Shown piece after piece: positions 4,477 through 5,589 of a stretch of DNA of 5,589 nt (positions within the stretch are counted from its first letter, which is position 1; each line of letters begins with the position of its first letter). Below the pieces are notes generated by a model that saw only the letters and a list, made by a program, of their open reading frames with translations, searched no databases and was not told the origin of the DNA. This DNA comes from JBJENW01 sp051880395 (GTDB lineage: Bacteria; Bacillota; Clostridia; Lachnospirales; Lachnospiraceae): contig JBJENW010000378.1 in NCBI GenBank assembly GCA_051880395.1, positions 1 through 5,589 on the forward strand. Direction: 5' to 3'. The translations under genes were made by a program, and so were the position numbers.

Positions 4477-5583
4477 CTATGCAGGCTGTGCATTTACAAG
4501 ACGCATGCCCTCATTTCTGATATTGATCGCTGCATTGGTATCCCTGTCATGGTGCGTACCGCATTCCGGGCAGATCCATGCACGGATACGCAGGTCCTTC
4601 GTTTCGGTATTCTTATAACCGCAGACATTGCACAGCTGGCTGCTTGCAAAGAACCGGTCCACTTTCACGAGCTGTTTTCCCTGTTCTTCCAGTTTATACT
4701 TCAGAAAAGTTACAAACATCCCCCAGCCGTTATCCGCAACGGATTTGCCAAAATTCAGGGCCTGTGACATTGCTTTCATGTCGAGATCTTCTATACAGAC
4801 ACAGTCGTAAGTATCTGCGATCTTTCTCGACTGTTGGTGCAGGAAATCCCTGCGCTGGTCTGCCACTTTCGCATGCATTTTTGCAACCCGGATGCGCTGT
4901 TTTGCGCGGTTTTTTGAACCTTTCTGCATTTTAGAGAGTCTGCGCTGTTCCCGTTTTAATCTCTGTTCGGCTTTTCTGTAATATCCCGGATACTCCGGTT
5001 CGCTGCCGTTACTGTCCCTGTACAGTTCATGCATGGAAAAATCCAGTCCCAGAAATTTATGCGGTGTCTGTGTTTGTACTTGGTTTTCGTACTCGAACAG
5101 GACGCTCGCATAATAGTCTCCGCCTGGATTTTTGCTGACCGTTACGGATTTGATCCGGTAATGTTCCGGTATGGCTCTGTGCTGCTTCATCTTAACATAT
5201 CCCACTTTTGGAAGTTTCAGATATCCGTCTTTGATCGCCACAGTGCCCTTCTGGTTATTTGTCGTATAAGAAGCACGGGTTTTGTGTCTGGATTTGAACT
5301 TTGGAAATCCGACTTTCGGGTTCCGGAAAAAGTTGCTGTATGCCGTTTGCAGATTCATCTGTGCATTTGCAAGAGCAAGACTGTCAACTTCTTTCAGCCA
5401 TGGAAACTCCTTCTTGTACTGTGCCGGAGTATTGTTCAGTTTCTGCTTCGTTTCCTCGTAATATTGGATTTTATCGCCCAGCATTTTATTATAGATGAAC
5501 CGTACACAGCCAAACGTTTTGGCAAACAGAGTTCTTTGTTCGCTGTTCGGATAGATTCTGAATTTATATGCTTTGTTTGCCAT
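4477..5583 (-). CDS. tnpB: TnpB RNA-guided nuclease of an IS200/IS605-family element
   Basis: The 368-residue protein is full length for TnpB. It opens with AYKFRIYPNSEQ and the helix-turn-helix region (to about 50), followed by the WED/REC part (VGFPKFKSRH at 91-100, LPKVGYVKM at 124-132). RuvC-I is GLDFS with Asp181, RuvC-II is CIEDLDMKAMS with Glu265, and RuvC-III is HDRDTNAAINI with Asp346/Asp348. A zinc finger is formed by Cys318, Cys321, Cys338 and Cys341. All catalytic and metal residues are present, so it is probably an active nuclease and not a dead derivative. TnpB cuts DNA next to a target-adjacent motif under guidance of the right-end RNA and helps the element persist after excision. 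The start at 5583 is the usual N-terminus, but only six upstream bases are visible, so the ribosome site cannot be checked. No tnpA is in view. Confidence 0.93.
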   Translation of the reverse strand: MANKAYKFRIYPNSEQRTLFAKTFGCVRFIYNKMLGDKIQYYEETKQKLNNTPAQYKKEFPWLKEVDSLALANAQMNLQTAYSNFFRNPKVGFPKFKSRHKTRASYTTNNQKGTVAIKDGYLKLPKVGYVKMKQHRAIPEHYRIKSVTVSKNPGGDYYASVLFEYENQVQTQTPHKFLGLDFSMHELYRDSNGSEPEYPGYYRKAEQRLKREQRRLSKMQKGSKNRAKQRIRVAKMHAKVADQRRDFLHQQSRKIADTYDCVCIEDLDMKAMSQALNFGKSVADNGWGMFVTFLKYKLEEQGKQLVKVDRFFASSQLCNVCGYKNTETKDLRIRAWICPECGTHHDRDTNAAINIRNEGMRLVNAQPA

Positions 5584-5589
5584 CTGTTT

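Larger units (their letters stand above)
4338..5589 (-). mobile_element. IS200/IS605-family element, right end to tnpB, cut by the window edge
   Basis: The element carries tnpB and ends in the 9-bp hairpin at 4348-4369. On the tnpB strand its terminal bases read ...GGATGTCAC, so the boundary is placed at about 4338. These elements have no inverted terminal repeats and make no target duplication; instead they have subterminal hairpins like this one and insert next to a short tetra- or pentamer. The left end, the target motif and any tnpA lie beyond 5589. Insertion hit the 3' end of the response regulator gene. Confidence 0.82.

Noticed and set aside
4330..4480. CRISPR-like or riboswitch interpretation of the hairpins after tnpB
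   Set aside because: There is no repeat-spacer array; the position and structure fit the right end and guide-RNA scaffold of an IS200/IS605 element.
4447..4934. Plus-strand ORFs of 106 and 118 residues opposite tnpB
   Set aside because: They are antisense shadows of a well-recognised TnpB frame and lack ribosome sites or family features.

Overview
The window reads as a mobile-element-rich stretch of a low-to-moderate GC Gram-positive genome. A Clostridia/Lachnospiraceae-type gut anaerobe is the best guess. This rests on strong AAGGAGG-type ribosome binding sites, sigma-A-like promoters, a fluoride riboswitch, a BspA/InlB-like secreted protein, Agr/LytTR quorum-sensing parts and an IS200/IS605 TnpB. 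The taxonomic call is inference; no rRNA or marker gene is present.

Left part (1-1730). The first ~254 bases look like the end of an older mobile element: a short open C-terminal reading frame, then iterated GGCCAATAC/AGTAGTGG repeats, resembling an IS21-type end (weak call). A near-ideal promoter (278-306) then drives a leader holding a fluoride (crcB-motif) aptamer. The last strand of its pseudoknot is also part of the 5' arm of a 15-bp intrinsic terminator, so folding of the aptamer and of the terminator exclude each other. The switch controls a 391-residue CPA-family antiporter, most likely a fluoride-resistance transporter. A long bidirectional terminator separates it from the next, convergent gene.

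Middle (1750-3600). On the minus strand lies a secreted protein of 396 residues with a signal peptide, an InlB-B/Listeria-Bacteroides-like segment and a BspA-like C-terminus, with its own promoter and a 12-bp palindrome just downstream of the predicted start site. Upstream of it are two gene remnants that point away from each other from one junction near 3426-3432: the C-terminal half of an AgrB peptide-processing protease (minus strand) and the C-terminus of an XRE-type helix-turn-helix regulator (plus strand, not in any long ORF). The simplest reading is one deletion that removed the 5' halves and promoters of two divergent genes.

Right part (3600-5589). A LytTR response regulator (AgrA/LytR type) with an intact phosphorylation site has its own promoter; an 11-bp inverted repeat brackets its -10 box and covers its RBS. 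Its last codons and stop come from the right end of an IS200/IS605-family element inserted at about 4338. That element carries a full-length TnpB nuclease with all RuvC and zinc-finger residues, and a 3' region that should yield an omega/right-end RNA whose guide would be antisense to the response regulator gene. No tnpA is visible; the element continues past the right edge.

Taken together, the 3.1-5.6 kb stretch is a quorum-sensing locus in decay. The protease has lost its catalytic half, no AgrD peptide gene or AgrC kinase is seen, the regulator's tail has been replaced, and a TnpB element sits where further genes may once have followed. I see no clearly new system. The most interesting points are the fluoride switch/antiporter pair, the double-truncation junction, and the TnpB RNA directed against the regulator it interrupted.
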